From Proteromonas lacertae (Eukaryota > Sar > Bigyra > Opalinata > Proteromonadidae): a DNA stretch of 64,000 nt. The position numbers were made by a program, and so were the translations under genes. The stretch is from contig NGBS01000025.1 of NCBI GenBank assembly GCA_002245135.1, positions 38,804-102,803 of the forward strand, given 5' to 3'. This document shows, piece after piece, positions 1 through 13,530 of this stretch. Each line of letters starts with the position of its first letter. The first letter of the stretch is position 1. The notes under the pieces were generated by a model that had not been told where the DNA came from, made no database searches, and saw only the letters and a list, made by a program, of their open reading frames with translations.

Positions 1-1774
1 AAAATTAGAAATTATTAATTTTGGTAGAAATTTTATTACAGGACAAGGATTAGAATGTTTGAGTGATATTTTTAATAAGAAAATATTAAGAAATTTAATA
101 AAGTTAGATTTTTCTAGAAATCCATTAAGAAGTGGTGGTTTGAGCTTATTATTATCGTTTTTAACATATGAAAATTGTCCAAATTTGGTTGATATTATGA
201 TTGATGGTATTGAAATAGATAGTGATGGTTTAGAAAGCTTGTCAAACTATATGAAAACTGATATTAGAGACAATATAACAAGATTATCATTAAATAATTG
301 TATTCTTTTAATATATTAAAATACTATGTAAATAGATCATGATGATTGTTCAATTTGTAAGATATATTGGCGTATATATATAACATTAATATATTATTTC
401 TTTAGAATTTCAATTTGGTGATGAAACTCCAATTTACTTCAGGAAATTATTAATGAGAAATCAAACTTCATATTTATGCACAACATTTGTTCAAGCTAAA
501 AGAAATCAAAGATTGTTGTTATTGGATATAATAAAGACATTTTCCAGTAAGTATTCACATAGTGGAAATAATCAATATTTGCAGCAAATAGAATATCCAC
601 TAAAATCCAATGAAATATTTAAAAGTGAAAGTTTCAATATGTTTAGTGATAGTCTTATTGGTGATATAAATAATAATAACATATGTGAGTGGAAAAATCT
701 TAACGAATTGGTGTTAAGTGGAAATATAATTAGTGAATCATCATTTTATATACTATGTGATTCTCTATCCAGAATGAAATCACCAAATTTAAAGAAATTA
801 TTCCTTAATCGTATAATAAATTAATATAATAAATAAATATGTATAGATTGTGGATTGTCCAGTATTTGTGGAACATTCTTATCTCAATTTATTATTGGCA
901 AATCGTTTGACAATATGGAAATATTAGAATTAACAGGAAATAATCTAGAAAGTGATGGAATTGAGATTATTGGAGCTTCATTTTTAGTGAGAGAAAAGTG
1001 TAATTTAATTTCATTTGATGTGAATAGTATAATTATATATTATTGTTTTATTAAAATAGATAACAATAATCATGGAAATGGAATAATTCCATTCTTAACA
1101 GCATTATCACAAAGCAAATTCCCAAATATAAAAACATTGAATATTTCTGGTTCATTAAATGAAATAAAATGTTGGGAAATTTTAGATTTAATACTTCAAA
1201 GTAATACTGATAGAAAGATAGAAACATTAAATATGTCAAGTATAATAATGATTAACAATTATATATTTTAGATAATCCAATTAATCCATTAACAATTGTT
1301 TATACAAGAAATTCAATTCATACCACATCATTTCAATATTTAATAAATTTAGATGTTTCTGGTTGTAATGTAACAAAGAGATATTTAGAAATAATATTAA
1401 GACAGAGTGATATAGAAAAGAAAACTGCCAATGTATCACAAAGAAAATCAAGACCATCAAGTTCAGTTACTGAGATAAGACCAGTTTTATATCATTTAGA
1501 ATTATTGAATATGGGTAATAATCCAATTGAAGATGATGGATTTATGATGTTGATTGGATATATTAACAGACATTTGAGAAATACAGTGAAATACATGTAT
1601 TTGTATAACTGTGGAATAAGTGATGTAAGTGATTCAAAAGTGATTAATTATTTATTAGATAGTGCAATTATGGAAGTTGATTTGTATGGTAATAAATTAG
1701 ATACTACTTCAACAAAGGAAATTCAGAATGTAGTAGTAGAAAAGAAGAAAGATTTTAGATTAATTTATATATGA
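1..1774 (+). CDS. Leucine-rich-repeat protein, 5' end missing, five exons
   Basis: The reading frame enters from the left edge and ends at TGA 1772-1774. Likely exons are 1-299, 406-810, 847-1026, 1060-1239 and 1272-1774. The last three introns are 36, 33 and 32 nt, start GTATAAT and end TAG, and splicing restores a continuous repeat protein. Repeats of the ribonuclease-inhibitor type are visible, such as LRKLDFSRNP-like, LVLSGNIIS, LELTGNNLESDGI, LDVSGCNV and LLNMGNNPIEDDG, each with the LxxLxLxxN core. Such proteins are binding scaffolds; the partner cannot be told. The join of exons 1 and 2 is unresolved: the obvious GT (300) to AG (405) pair would create an in-frame TAA. Confidence 0.75.
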
Positions 1775-1956
1775 TTATTGTTTTTAAATATTTACTATTT
1801 TAATGTAGTTTTTTTTAAGAAAAATGAAAATCAATCAAATCAAGGCTTGATCATTTTCATTCTTCATTTCATTTTTTTATATCAATGACAAAAAATTAAA
1901 ATTAAATAATATTCACATAAAGTAAATTATAACTATATAATCTAATTAGATTATAC
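1775..1956. other. Intergenic spacer
   Basis: AT-rich spacer between the convergent LRR gene and paralogue A. It holds a GGCTTGA heptamer at about 1843, a motif that recurs in other spacers and repeats of this window. No coding signal seen. Confidence 0.5.
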
Positions 1957-3069
1957 TCAATTAATTAATTGATATAACTTTGCATTATCAAACACACAGA
2001 TGTTATTCATTTTGCATTTATTACCATATCTGTCTAGATAATACATATCATTATATCTAGATATGAAGCTGGGAATACTATCACCAACAAACGATAATTC
2101 TTCTCTTTCAGCTGATACATTTATATCACTAACATGTCTCATATTCATATTTATTGCATCATATTGTCTATAAGTCTGTTCCGGTTTTGAATTGAAAAAA
2201 TCCACAATTTCTTCTATACAACTCTTTAATGGAACTATTTTTCTGATTTCTCTATTATCATCTTTATATTTTATTACTATATTATCATCAGATTTATAAT
2301 TTGGCAGTTTAGATAAATAATTGGGTAAATCTTTATCAATTTTGTTTATTATGTCTTCAATTCCTCTTTTTGTAAATGGAAAGTATTTGGCTAGTAAGGG
2401 AGATAGGATAATTGAACTATTTGATGTGATTTTTAAGGATAATGGTGGAGGTATAGTCAGAAGTTTCATTGAAGATTTATTTTCTTTTTCTTTATTCTTT
2501 CTTTGCTGATTTCGAGATGAAGTAAGAGCAAATGGAGGTGAACTTATTCTACATACACATTTATAACAATTTATATTTGAATCATAGATCATTCCAAAAA
2601 CATTAAAACAATATTGAGATTCTTTCTTTGGCCATTTTAAATTAAACATCCATGCTTTATATCTTTCATTTAATACGAATTCATTTCGACTATCCTATTA
2701 TATGATTAAATAACAACATTAATTATACATTGGACTTTCCAAAATAAAATGGTGCTTCCATTCTGTCATTCTCATCAAAATAAGTAATAGGCATTATTGT
2801 ACCTACATCAATTTCATTTGGACTTAAATAATATGAAAAATGACCACAAACAAATAATGTATCGTTGCAATTATTATATACTTTTATTCTAATACTTTGT
2901 CCACAAAATCCCGTGCTCTAAAAATCATATTAACGAATTATACTCTATGTTTGAAATTTATATGGTCTGGAAAGCATAAAATATGCTTATTTTGTGTAGT
3001 TTTATTATTTCTTCTATAAGAGCTCTTCCAATTAATGCTTGGGTCAAAGAATAAACTGACGTAGCTCAT
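1957..3069 (-). CDS. Paralogue A of an unidentified three-exon gene
   Basis: Read on the minus strand, ATG lies at 3069-3067. Exons are 2944-3069, 2729-2917 and 1957-2694, with introns of 26 and 34 nt that start GTATAAT and end TAG; all joins are in phase and give about 350 residues. I do not recognise the family. The N-terminal half is cysteine- and beta-strand-like, followed by a basic linker (RNQQRKNKEKEN) and a mixed C-terminal part. It is nearly identical to paralogue B at 4146-5363 except for one internal stretch, where A has a different short sequence and lacks about 35 residues found in B. The basic linker would suit a nuclear or DNA-binding protein, but that is a guess. Confidence 0.7.
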
Positions 3070-3090
3070 TTTAGCAGTGTTTTTTGATTA
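1957..3090. repeat. Left arm of large inverted duplication
   Basis: This arm is the reverse complement of roughly 4120-5363. It includes both introns and about 20 bases upstream of the start codon. Identity is close to complete in exons 1-2, both introns and the first half of exon 3, then drops abruptly over a patch near 2150-2260, then rises again. Such sharp edges suggest a recent duplication with patchwork gene conversion. Confidence 0.85.
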
Positions 3091-3480
3091 TCAACCTTCA
3101 TTACTCTCAATATTAAACTAATTTTCTTAAATTCTCTATTTTAATATTTCAATTACTACTACTGTCTAAAATACATTATTTGATATGAATATATTATAAT
3201 AAATTTTACAACAGCTTATTTAAAAAGGAAATAAAAAAGTAGGCTTGAATGAGGTTTGCATTCATTTTTCGTTTTTCGTTTTTCGCTACCTTAACATCAA
3301 AATTAGTGTATTCTATTCATATCAAATAATGTATTTTAGACTGCAGTAGTGATTGAAATATTAAAATAGAGAATATAAGAAAATTAGTTTAATATTTGAG
3401 AATAATGAAGTTCATAAAAAAGTGTATCACAGATGCAGGTCATATGACAAACTAATTGTATATTTGTTAATAACTCGTTA
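3091..3480. mobile_element. Fold-back (long terminal inverted repeat) element
   Basis: The segment at about 3099-3190 is the imperfect reverse complement of about 3319-3420, giving arms of roughly 90-100 bp around a loop with a tandem TCGTTTT motif (about 3266-3290). The loop and right arm recur at 21891-22130, and the loop core (AAAAAGGAAAT...GGCTTGA) also occurs in the larger element at 26.2-26.8 kb. It is non-coding and non-autonomous. It occupies the axis between the two inverted gene copies. Confidence 0.7.
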
Positions 3481-4119
3481 TAACTAAGATAAAAATGATA
3501 TTAGTTTGTTTTAAAAGTAATTGTATGATGAGAGCGGCTCAACGGCGTATAATAGAAATGAATAATCATATAATGAAGTTTCTTAAAAATAAAAGTTTTT
3601 TGACATCTAATTTACGTGCTGCACCTTCTGGTTAGAGTCTTATTGCTTTTATCCTAGATAGTTCAGAAAGATTACTACAACTATTCACTATAAAAATATA
3701 AACAAATAAAATATAAAATTATGATTTTGTTTATTTACTATTTTGCTCATACCCTCATAAGTGTTATAATTAGCTAATAAACAATATTTTCCTATAATAC
3801 ACTCTATCACATAACTACATATATAGCTTAGAAATTCAGGAAGAATAAATTATAAATATGCAAAGTACAATATATTTAATCCATTTTTGGTTTTCAATCT
3901 CAACTCCATGGTTATAATAAACAATTCAAATTGCTATATTTACATATCAATTATTTATAATAAATACATATGTAATACCTCAACAAATATAGTAGCAAAT
4001 GGAAATTCCAATAGTATGTATTTATAGAAATAATATATATTTAACGAATATGTATATCGAATTTTATTCTTTGTTTTTTTCAAAGATTTTAAAAAGGTTG
4101 ATAGTTGAAAATATATTCG
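3481..4119. other. Non-coding spacer between inverted paralogues
   Basis: About 640 AT-rich bases without a supported reading frame. The start (about 3495-3520) contains GTTTGTTTTAAAAGT, also found in the arms of the fold-back elements at 16.3, 26.8 and 31.0 kb, so it is probably more of the same repeat family. It must carry promoters for both divergent paralogues, but no specific site is recognised. Confidence 0.5.
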
Positions 4120-5363
4120 TTTTGTAATCAAAAAACACTGCTAAAATGAGCTACGTCAGTTTATTCTTTGACCCAAGCATTAATTGGAAGAGCTCTTATA
4201 GAAGAAATAATAAAACTACACAAAATAAGCATATTTTATGCTTTCCAGACCATATAAATTTCAAACATAGAGTATAATTCGTTAATATGATTTTTAGAGC
4301 ACGGGATTTTGTGGACAAAGTATTAGAATAAAAGTATATAATAATTGCAACGATACATTATTTGTTTGTGGTCATTTTTCATATTATTTAAGTCCAAATG
4401 AAATTGATGTAGGTACAATAATTCCTATTACTTATTTTGATGAGAATGACAGAATGGAAGCACCATTTTATTTTGGAAAGTCCAATGTATAATTAATGTT
4501 GTTATTTAATCATATAATAGGATAGTCGAAATGAATTCGTATTAAATGAAAGATATAAAGCATGGATGTTTAATTTAAAATGGCCAAAGAAAGAATCTCA
4601 ATATTGTTTTAATGTTTTTGGAATGATCTATGATTCAAATATAAATTGTTATAAATGTGTATGTAGAATAAGTTCACCTCCATTTGCTCTTACTTCATCT
4701 CGAAATCAGCAAAGAAAGAATAAAGAAAAAGAAAATAAATCTTCAATGAAACTTCTGACTATACCTCCACCATTATCCTTAAAAATCACATCAAATAGTT
4801 CAATTATCCTATCTCCCTTACTAGCCAAATACTTTCCATTTATAAAAAGAGGAATTGAAGACATAATAAACAAAATTGATAAAGATTTACCCAATTATTT
4901 ATCTAAACTGCCAAATTATAAATCTGATGATAATATAGTAATAAAATATAAAGATGATAATAGGAAAGTAGAAAAAATAATGAAATGTGAAAATTGTATG
5001 CAAGCTTTACTAGAATTCCTAGAATCAAAACCAGAACAGACTTATAGACAGTATGATTTATATAAATTCATATGTTCAAGTCCAGAAGAAAAATACAATT
5101 ATTACAAGACAATGATAAGTATGGATATTAAGTCAGAAAAGTATTTTAGAAAATATGATGGAGTTAGTTGGAATATGAGACATGTTAGTGATATAAATGT
5201 ATCAGCTGAAAGAGAAGAATTATCGTTTGTTGGTGATAGTATTCCTAGTTTTATATCCAAATATAATAATAATATGTACTATTTAGATAAATATGGTAAT
5301 AAATGCAAAATGCCACAAATATGCCTGTTAGAGTATTTACAAGTACATCAATTAATTAATTAA
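4120..5363. repeat. Right arm of large inverted duplication
   Basis: Inverted partner of 1957-3090, containing paralogue B. The arms share exons, introns and a short 5' flank. They diverge upstream of about 4120 and within the patch around 4960-5190. Confidence 0.85.
4146..5363 (+). CDS. Paralogue B of an unidentified three-exon gene
   Basis: ATG is at 4146. Exons are 4146-4271, 4298-4486 and 4521-5363 (TAA), with introns of 26 and 34 nt starting GTATAAT, both phase 0, giving 385 residues. Because A and B share intron positions and sequence, the duplication copied genomic DNA rather than mRNA. Relative to A it contains an extra segment of about 35 residues (KFICSSPEEKYN...), and the flanking residues differ, so one copy has been replaced over this patch. 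Function is unknown. The cysteine-rich N-terminal part (STGFCGQSIRIK, LFVCGHFSYY) and basic linker are the only features worth searching. Confidence 0.75.
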
Positions 5364-5484
5364 ATGTAATTTAATTTTATGAAATAATATTTTACATTTA
5401 TATATCTGTAGTATAACAATTGGTTTACTTTTTGATGTGATAAAATGAAATGAAGAATGAAAAATTCAAGCTCTGGTTTGAATT

Positions 5485-8400
5485 ATGTTGATTTTATTTT
5501 TCATTTTTCTTAGTGTCTCAGCTGATCCCAAGATTAGTGCTGAGGCCCTTAGTTCCAGTGAGTTAGCAGTATATGTAGATATGACTAAACAAGAAAAGAA
5601 TGAGATTAAATCAATTAAACTAGAAATAGACACAGGCACATTTACAGAAGAGACTCAGATATTTAGATTAACAAATAACCCAGACTCTATGGCTTTTTTG
5701 CATGTAAAAACAGTAATTGACAATCCCATTAATGAAGCTCAATCCATTGTTTTATATCATGGTTTAATACCAAAGAAGATTGCTTTTTCGATTGTTAACC
5801 CATCTGGAGATCGCTTATCAGGTACTTTTACATTTGATTGTTATAAAAATGGAGTATTTGTAGGTGAAACAACTGATTTAACTCCATTAATGCATCCACA
5901 TAATGTTCAGCTGTCCATAAATGAAGCATGCAAAGAAGAAATAGAATCTGTTACTATAGATAAGTATAATTTTATTAATTACTATGTTTTATTTTATAGT
6001 GGAGTATATTATGTAACATTTAAACAAATTAGTGCAAATACATTGGATTTATTACTTCATAAGAACAATTTATCTCCAAATTCAGCAACTCTGTTAATTC
6101 AACCAATTCAAAAGACTCCCTCCATAACTGGATTTTACTATATATTAGATCAAGGTCATCGAACCCCAGCAATACCATGGAATGCCACATTAGATCAACT
6201 ATATGCTGCTTTACACACTTTACCCACAATCGAAGGTATTAATGTGACTTTGACAAATCATCCAATATATACAAATGGTGGTAGAATAATTTCAATTACT
6301 TTCTTGCCATTTAACAAGTATATTTTATATAAATGATTGCTCATTTTCTACTAATAGATATAATACACATGAGAAATTGATTATTCAAAGTGAATTACAT
6401 GGAGAAGGTGTTAATATAGTTGTTTGTGAAGGAAATGTAATTATTGATAATATATGTAAAGATATTCCATCTCATAAAGGATCAATGGTAAGTGGACACT
6501 TCAGTATAATTAATCCAACAAGTATATATATAAATATATTAAATATCAATTAATAGTTGTTCCAAAAGGAAGAAGAAGAAGAAGACAAGTTGTACATAAT
6601 TCAATAACAGTAGAAAATGGAATGGATATAACTGAATTACAAAATCAACTAAAGACAATAGAATACAACTGTATTATATCTCGTAGTGGACCAGATATTT
6701 ATAACGGATATATTTTCAGTTTATCATTTCCTTCATTAGATTTTTTACCCCCAATGTTAGTGAATAGTGATGGTTTAATAGGAAATGTAATAATAATAAA
6801 TGATACAGGTTATCCACAAGAAATCCAACAAATTGTAGATGCAAAATTACGTCAATTTTATTTACAATTGAAAGGAGAACATAAATACATATCAGAAGCT
6901 GTATTTTTGAATTATAAACAAAAAGATAATGAATGTGATGAAAAGATCAAAAATGCTCTTGAAAAAATGCCAAATATTGGAAGTGTAAGAGTGAATTGTA
7001 TTGATGATGGTGAAACAATGAATAGTTTTATAACTTTCCGAGAAAAGAGTGGAGATATTACACCATTATTTATACCTGATATTGTAGTAAAAACAATAAT
7101 TCATAGTAACAATTTACCATTAAGTGGAGAATTTCGAATTGGATATGATGGAGAATATACAAAATATTTACCAATTAATGTGAATAGTGAAATATTAGAA
7201 AAAGCATTAAGTGATTTACCAACAGTTGGTAAAGTTTCCGTTGAAGATAAAGGATGTAGACCATTGGTGAATAATGGTTGTGAATGGGAAATTACATTTA
7301 TCCATAAGATTGGAGATTTACACAAATTATCCTTTGATAACAGTCGAATAAAAGGTACAAAACCTTATGGATGGTTATATGAATTATCTGATGGTGAATT
7401 ACCACCGTTTAATAGTTATCGAGGTGGTGCAAGATATAATAAAATGATTAATATTGAAAATAATAATGACAATACAATGAATATAATATTTGATAAATTG
7501 AATAATGGTGTTATTTATTATATAAGAGGAGTTGTCACTTATCGAAATCAAAAGAGAAAGAGAAAAGCGATTTATAGTGTTCCTTTGATGATTAGACCAT
7601 CATTTATTGTACCAAAAACACCCAAAATGACAGTTGAATTAGAAAATGATAATACATTGAAATGTATATGGCAAAATCCAATATATTATAACGATAGTTT
7701 GATTATTTCACATTATGAATTATGTTGGAGTTATGATGATTTATATAATAGAAATTCAAAGTGTAATTCAATAGTAATATCATATAATAATGAAAATTAT
7801 AATCAAAAAATCGAGAATATTGATAAAAGTAAAATTATTTATTTGAAATTATCAATTTATTATATTTGTAATGATAAAACATATTGTTCAAATACATTAC
7901 CATATTATACATCCTATATACCTGTTGAAATAAAACCAACTAATGATTATAACAATTATTATCGATTATTAGATATTTCACCAACAGTTAGTGATGTAAC
8001 GGATAGTTCATTAAAATTAACTTGGGATAATATTCCAACTGATGTAATTACAAAAGAGAATATATTAAAATATAAAGTGTATTATTGTCATTTAAGTAAT
8101 GATGATAATTATAATATAAGAAGAAGAAGTCATGATTTACCTGTTTTACTATTCAAAAAGAAATGTAATTTATTGAAAGAATTAAACAATGAAAATACAT
8201 TTTTGAATGTAATAAAGTTGAATAGTGAATTATATCATTTATTCTTCGTTGAAATCTATGAAAAAGAAGAAAATAAAATATCATTAATGCAATCAACAAA
8301 CTCAATATCTTTAAAGTCAAAATATGATATATCTTATACAATAGTATTAACCAATAATTATACATATGATTTGAATAAAGAACAACAAATATTATTATTA

Positions 8401-11400
8401 CCATCATATTATAGTGGAAAAATATTATTTAGATTTGATAATAATGAAAATAATGATAATTATAAAGAATTTGAATATAATCAATCAGTTTCAATCAATG
8501 AATTTAGTAAATTTTTAAGTGATTTATATATTAATAAAGAAAGAATTGGTTCAATTATCTTATCACATGATAGTTATTATGATAAAACAAGATGGTGGCT
8601 GAAATATCAAAAATATGGAAATATACCAATACTAATAGCTAGAATAATGATAGATGAGAATAATTATGTTGAATATAATAGTTATGAGATAGTAAAAGGA
8701 GAAATAAATACAATAGATTTTGATTTATATAAAAGTATTAATCAGAAAACAAATGAGAAAATAGAAAATTTGAATTATTTTATTGAAATTTATAAACTGT
8801 TAGAGAATGGAACATTTGAATGGGTTGAAGATACACCTCAACCACAATTACAAAAACCAATTTATTATTCAAAATATTACACTATAATCAATAATAATAA
8901 GTGTAATTGTGATATATCATTTATATATGAGAATAAACAGAGTGAAAAGAGTGTTAAAATCAATGAATTAAAAAGTGAAGATATAATTTCAATGTTAAAT
9001 TCAATCGGAATAAATGAAGATCAATATAAATACATATATCACAACAATCCAATAGAATTTGAAATATTCTTTTATATATCAACAATCAATATCAACCAAT
9101 TCAATATGATATTATTAAATAATGAAGAATGTGAATTATCACATTCATCGCAAAGTTATCAATTATTAAATGATGATAATTTCTATTATTCCACCACATT
9201 TTTACCTTATGAAGATATTCCTTATTATATAAATATATTAGAATTACATCAAGGTGGTCTAATTGGTTATTATTATGATAATATGTTTTTATATAGAAAT
9301 CCATATAAAGTAGAAATCAACAGTGAAATTAATTATTTGAATTATCCAATCGTTAAATCATATTCTTCAATTAAATGGATTGGAAAATTAAAAGTTGAAG
9401 TTAGTGATGTTTATAGTTTATATGTAGAAGGTGAAAAAGGTATTCGATTATATATAAACCATAAACTATTCTCAGATCATTGGATTTACCCACAATCTGA
9501 ATATGGAAGAGAAATATACTTGGATAAATCAATTTATTATGATATAGTAATAGAATATTATAAAATGAACAGTAATTCATCATTTGCATTCTATTATAGT
9601 TCGAGTACAATTCCAAAGACAATAGTTCCATCAACATGTTTATATTATACAATTGAAATGAGTGAAAAACCACAATTAATATCGAATATCTCAAATCAAG
9701 CTTCTTATACAACATCATTCACATATGGTTCAGGAATTGATTCACCAAAAAGTGAAAAAGAAAATATATTCTTTATCCAATCAAAATATATTGATGGTAA
9801 AATTAAATTAACAGATGGTGATAATTATGAAGTATATATAATTGATAGTGAGAATAAGAAAGAATATTTGAATGTAGAATATGTAGAAAATGGTTTATAT
9901 TCAGTGAAATATCGATTAAATGAAAGTGGTAATTATGTAATTTATGTGAAATTGAATGGTCATAATCTATGGTGTGGTTATAATCAATTATTACCTTGTT
10001 CTCCTCATTATATTAATGCAGTTCCAGAAAATGTAAAATATACAAAAATAGAGGTAAATTTACCGTCATATGGTAATGTAGAAGATTTTATTCAATTTAA
10101 TGCAATTCCCAAAGATGATCATGGAAATATAGCTGTTACAAATGAAGATAAAGATAAAGAAAATGAATTTGAATTATATATGATTTTACAATCAAATGAT
10201 TCTTATAGAATCAAATGTAAAGTGAATGATTTATTAGATGGAAGATATTTAATCGATTTTATACCTTTATTAAGTGGTTATTATTATCCTGAAGCTAGTA
10301 ATGTGAATGGATCAATTAGAGTAATAAATGAAGAAGAAAAATTACCAATTATAAAGATTAAAACATTACCATTTTCATCAGCAAATACTCAATTTTTGAA
10401 TGTTGAAGAGAATAATTATAATGATAATAATAATAATGGAATTGGCTATATTGATATATTATTAAATGATAAATACAATAATCCAATTACAACAGATTTA
10501 AATGATATTATATTAACAATGAAGATATATAATGAAGAAAATATAATTTATACTTCATCAATATCATATAAAATGATATTTAGTAATAATAATATGGATG
10601 GAAAAGAAAGTAGAAATACATTTTCATTGAAATATAACTCAATATCATTGGATAATTTACCTTTAAATATCACTAGTTCAGCTTTAACATCATTATTATT
10701 ATTATCAATTGATGAAAATGTGAAAGTAAATATTATTGAAGATTATAATGGTGATAAAAATGAGAAAATATTCATCATTATAATAATCTCACCAAATTAT
10801 GTGAATTTAGAAATAGAAAATGATAATGTTATAAAGTTAATACCATTAAATACAGATAATTACTATCGATTGTATTACCAAACAACTGTAAGTGGAAAAT
10901 ATACAATTGATTTGAAAGTAAAAGATGTTGATATTGATAAACATCCCCAAATTGAAATAAATAATAATAATCAAAAGATTGATTATTTACAAACAAGAAT
11001 AAAATATGAAAATTCAGTAGAAGCTGGTAAAGAAGGTAATATTGAAATGTCATTTTATACATCCTGTCAAGTTGATAAATATGTATTAAAAGTAGATACA
11101 AAGAAATTATCACCAAATGAAGGAGATAATAATAAGATTGAAAGTCAAAAATATCAATATTATAGAATAATAATGAATGATAAGAAAAGAGGATATTTTC
11201 AATTGAAATATAAAGACAATTATAGTAAAAGAATATCAAATTTAGATGAAATAGAGAATGAAATAATGTCATTTAATCTTAGTAATATTGAGATATATAG
11301 TAATAATAATGATGATGATGATGAATATATGTTAATGACAATTTATAATGAAGAAAATGAAAATGAAAATGAAAATACAATTGAAATAGTGAATAATACA

Positions 11401-13530
11401 AAAAATGGATTGGTATTTGAATTATTAGAAAAAGGTGAAATGATGAAAAAGAATTATTATCAATTAAAAATAAATAACTATACATCAATACCTAAACAGA
11501 TTTCCAATATAAATATCAATGAAATAACATCATTATTGAATAATTCAAATGAGATTGAATCATTTGATATTTATGAAAATAAAATAGAAGAAACAGTCTA
11601 TTTATATACAATAATAATAAACAAATATAAAAATATAAATCAAAATGAATCAATAGAATTGATAAGTGATTCAAAATTAAATGGTGCAATTCAATTGGTT
11701 CATATTCAAAATTATCTTCCACCAAAACCAATAATATTTAACCATGAAATTCATTCAAATATAAACATTAGTTTATCACTTACTCCAACAGTTAATAATG
11801 ATAATGATTATAATATTACAGATAGAAATATAGTGAAATTGAAATGTAATAGTAATGAAAATGTAAATATCACAATAATATTTGATGAAATAATGTTTAG
11901 AAATTTTACATTTCCTTCAAATATCACTATTGAAGAATTAAAGAAAGAAATGGAAGAAAATGGAATAATATTGAATATTATAAAAGAAAATAATGAAAAT
12001 GATTTACTATGTGATAATAATAGCGAAGTTACAATTACAAATACAAATTCATCGTTTAATATGCTTTATTCAAATAATAACAACAACAACAATTTAGAAT
12101 TTAGAATAATTAGTTTAGGAAAGATTAAGTCAAATTTGTATGAATTAGTTGATTCAAATCCTTTTACAATCAAATTTACATTTTCTGCTTATAAAGCAAA
12201 AGAATATGAAATTAATTGGAGAATAAATGAAGAAAATGATAATTACTTCACATCTTTTAGATTAAGAAATATTTATATTTATCCAAGCAAACCATTTGGA
12301 TTAAAATCAGTTCATAATTCTCCCAATTTTGGTTTTGTTGGAATTTCAATAGAATTTAATGTTTATTTATATGATAAATACTCCAATCCAATAACAACAA
12401 TAGAAAATGAAACAAATATAATAATGGAAATAACAAATAGAATTAATAATTATACAACAGATAGAATCATTCCAGAAATAGAAAAAATTAGATCAGATAA
12501 TAACCAAAATGATTATTTTAAAGTGAAATTTGTATATAGCAAAAGAGGTCATTTAGTAGTGAAATTATTACTTGAAGATAAAGGATTAAATGTATTATAC
12601 TATCAGGATCAATTCACTGAATATCCAATTTTAGGAAATTCATATCATTGTCCAATAGAATTTGTGAATTGTAAAAGTACAGATGTAATAACACATTTGA
12701 ATGAAACAAAATATGGAAATACTATTAATAGAAAGAGAATATTAGATAATAATGAAATAGTTGAAGATTTAGTTTATAGTGTTAGTTATTATGGATATAT
12801 AATAATTCCTGAAGATGGAAAATATTTATTTTTATTTCCATCTAATAATGGAGTAAGAATAACAATAGATAGAGAAATAATATATAACAAATGGATAAGA
12901 TATAATAATGAAGTTGTTATTGATAATAAAATCTTGACAAAAGGAAAACATGAAATATTTATTGAAACTAGACCATATGATGTGAATAATAAATTGGAAT
13001 TATATTTCTATTGGCAATATAATGATGATAATAATAGAGAAATAATACCAGAAAGTTCATTTAGATATATAAAGCCAATTCAAAATGGTAATTTTATTGT
13101 TGAAATATTACCAAATGAATTGATTTATAATTACTTTATGGAATATTTATTGTCAAATTCATCATCATTACAATTGAATGAAATGAATAGTTTATCAATG
13201 AATTATACTAACAATGATTTATTGAATATAATAATGAACAATTGTGAATTAAGTAAAGAGAATGAATTGTTTAATTCATTGTTATTTGATTCAATATATA
13301 AAAGTAAATGTGAAAATGTGAAATATAGTTTTAACTCAACAATCACAGATGAATTGATTAATGTTGATTTAGTAAAACACTATACAGAGAAAAGAAATGA
13401 AAATGAAAATAGAGGAAGAAATAGTAATGATGATAATGAGATTGTTGATTTATCATATAGTGAATGTTGTGAATTGATTGGAGTTCAAAATAAGAATGAA
13501 AATATTGGAAGAAGAAGAAGAAGGCATTAA
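5485..13530 (+). CDS. Giant secreted multidomain protein with PA14, Fn3-like and filamin-like modules
   Basis: Exons 5485-5963, 6000-6317, 6358-6503 and 6557-13530 join in phase to 2,638 residues. Introns are 36, 40 and 53 nt, and the first and third start GTATAAT. The protein opens with a hydrophobic signal peptide (LILFFIFLSVSAD). The N-terminal third repeats a beta module whose signature is a LPTV-like turn followed by a WEITF-like strand. Fibronectin-III-like segments follow (LTWDNIPTD). Then comes a PA14-like domain (GLIGYYYDNMF, GIRLYINHKLFSDHW), several filamin/Ig-like repeats, and a second PA14-like domain near the C-terminus (GVRITIDREIIYNKW). No C-terminal membrane span is evident. 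Arginine runs occur near residue 320 and at the extreme C-terminus. It is likely an extracellular adhesin or matrix protein; PA14 domains often bind glycans. Confidence 0.8.

Noticed and set aside
1051-1239. Minus-strand 62-codon frame inside the LRR gene
   Set aside because: Antisense shadow of leucine-rich coding sequence; no start context or family similarity.
2321-2509. Plus-strand frame with a signal-like sequence, mirrored at 4706-4894 minus
   Set aside because: Both are antisense shadows of the duplicated paralogues; duplication explains why they look conserved.
3260-3295. Possible CRISPR-like array (repeated TCGTTTT)
   Set aside because: Only about three 7-base units with no spacers, in a eukaryotic fold-back element.
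9101-11731. Several minus-strand frames inside the giant gene
   Set aside because: Tyr/Leu/His-rich products are the reverse complement of Asn- and Ile-rich codons; no independent support.
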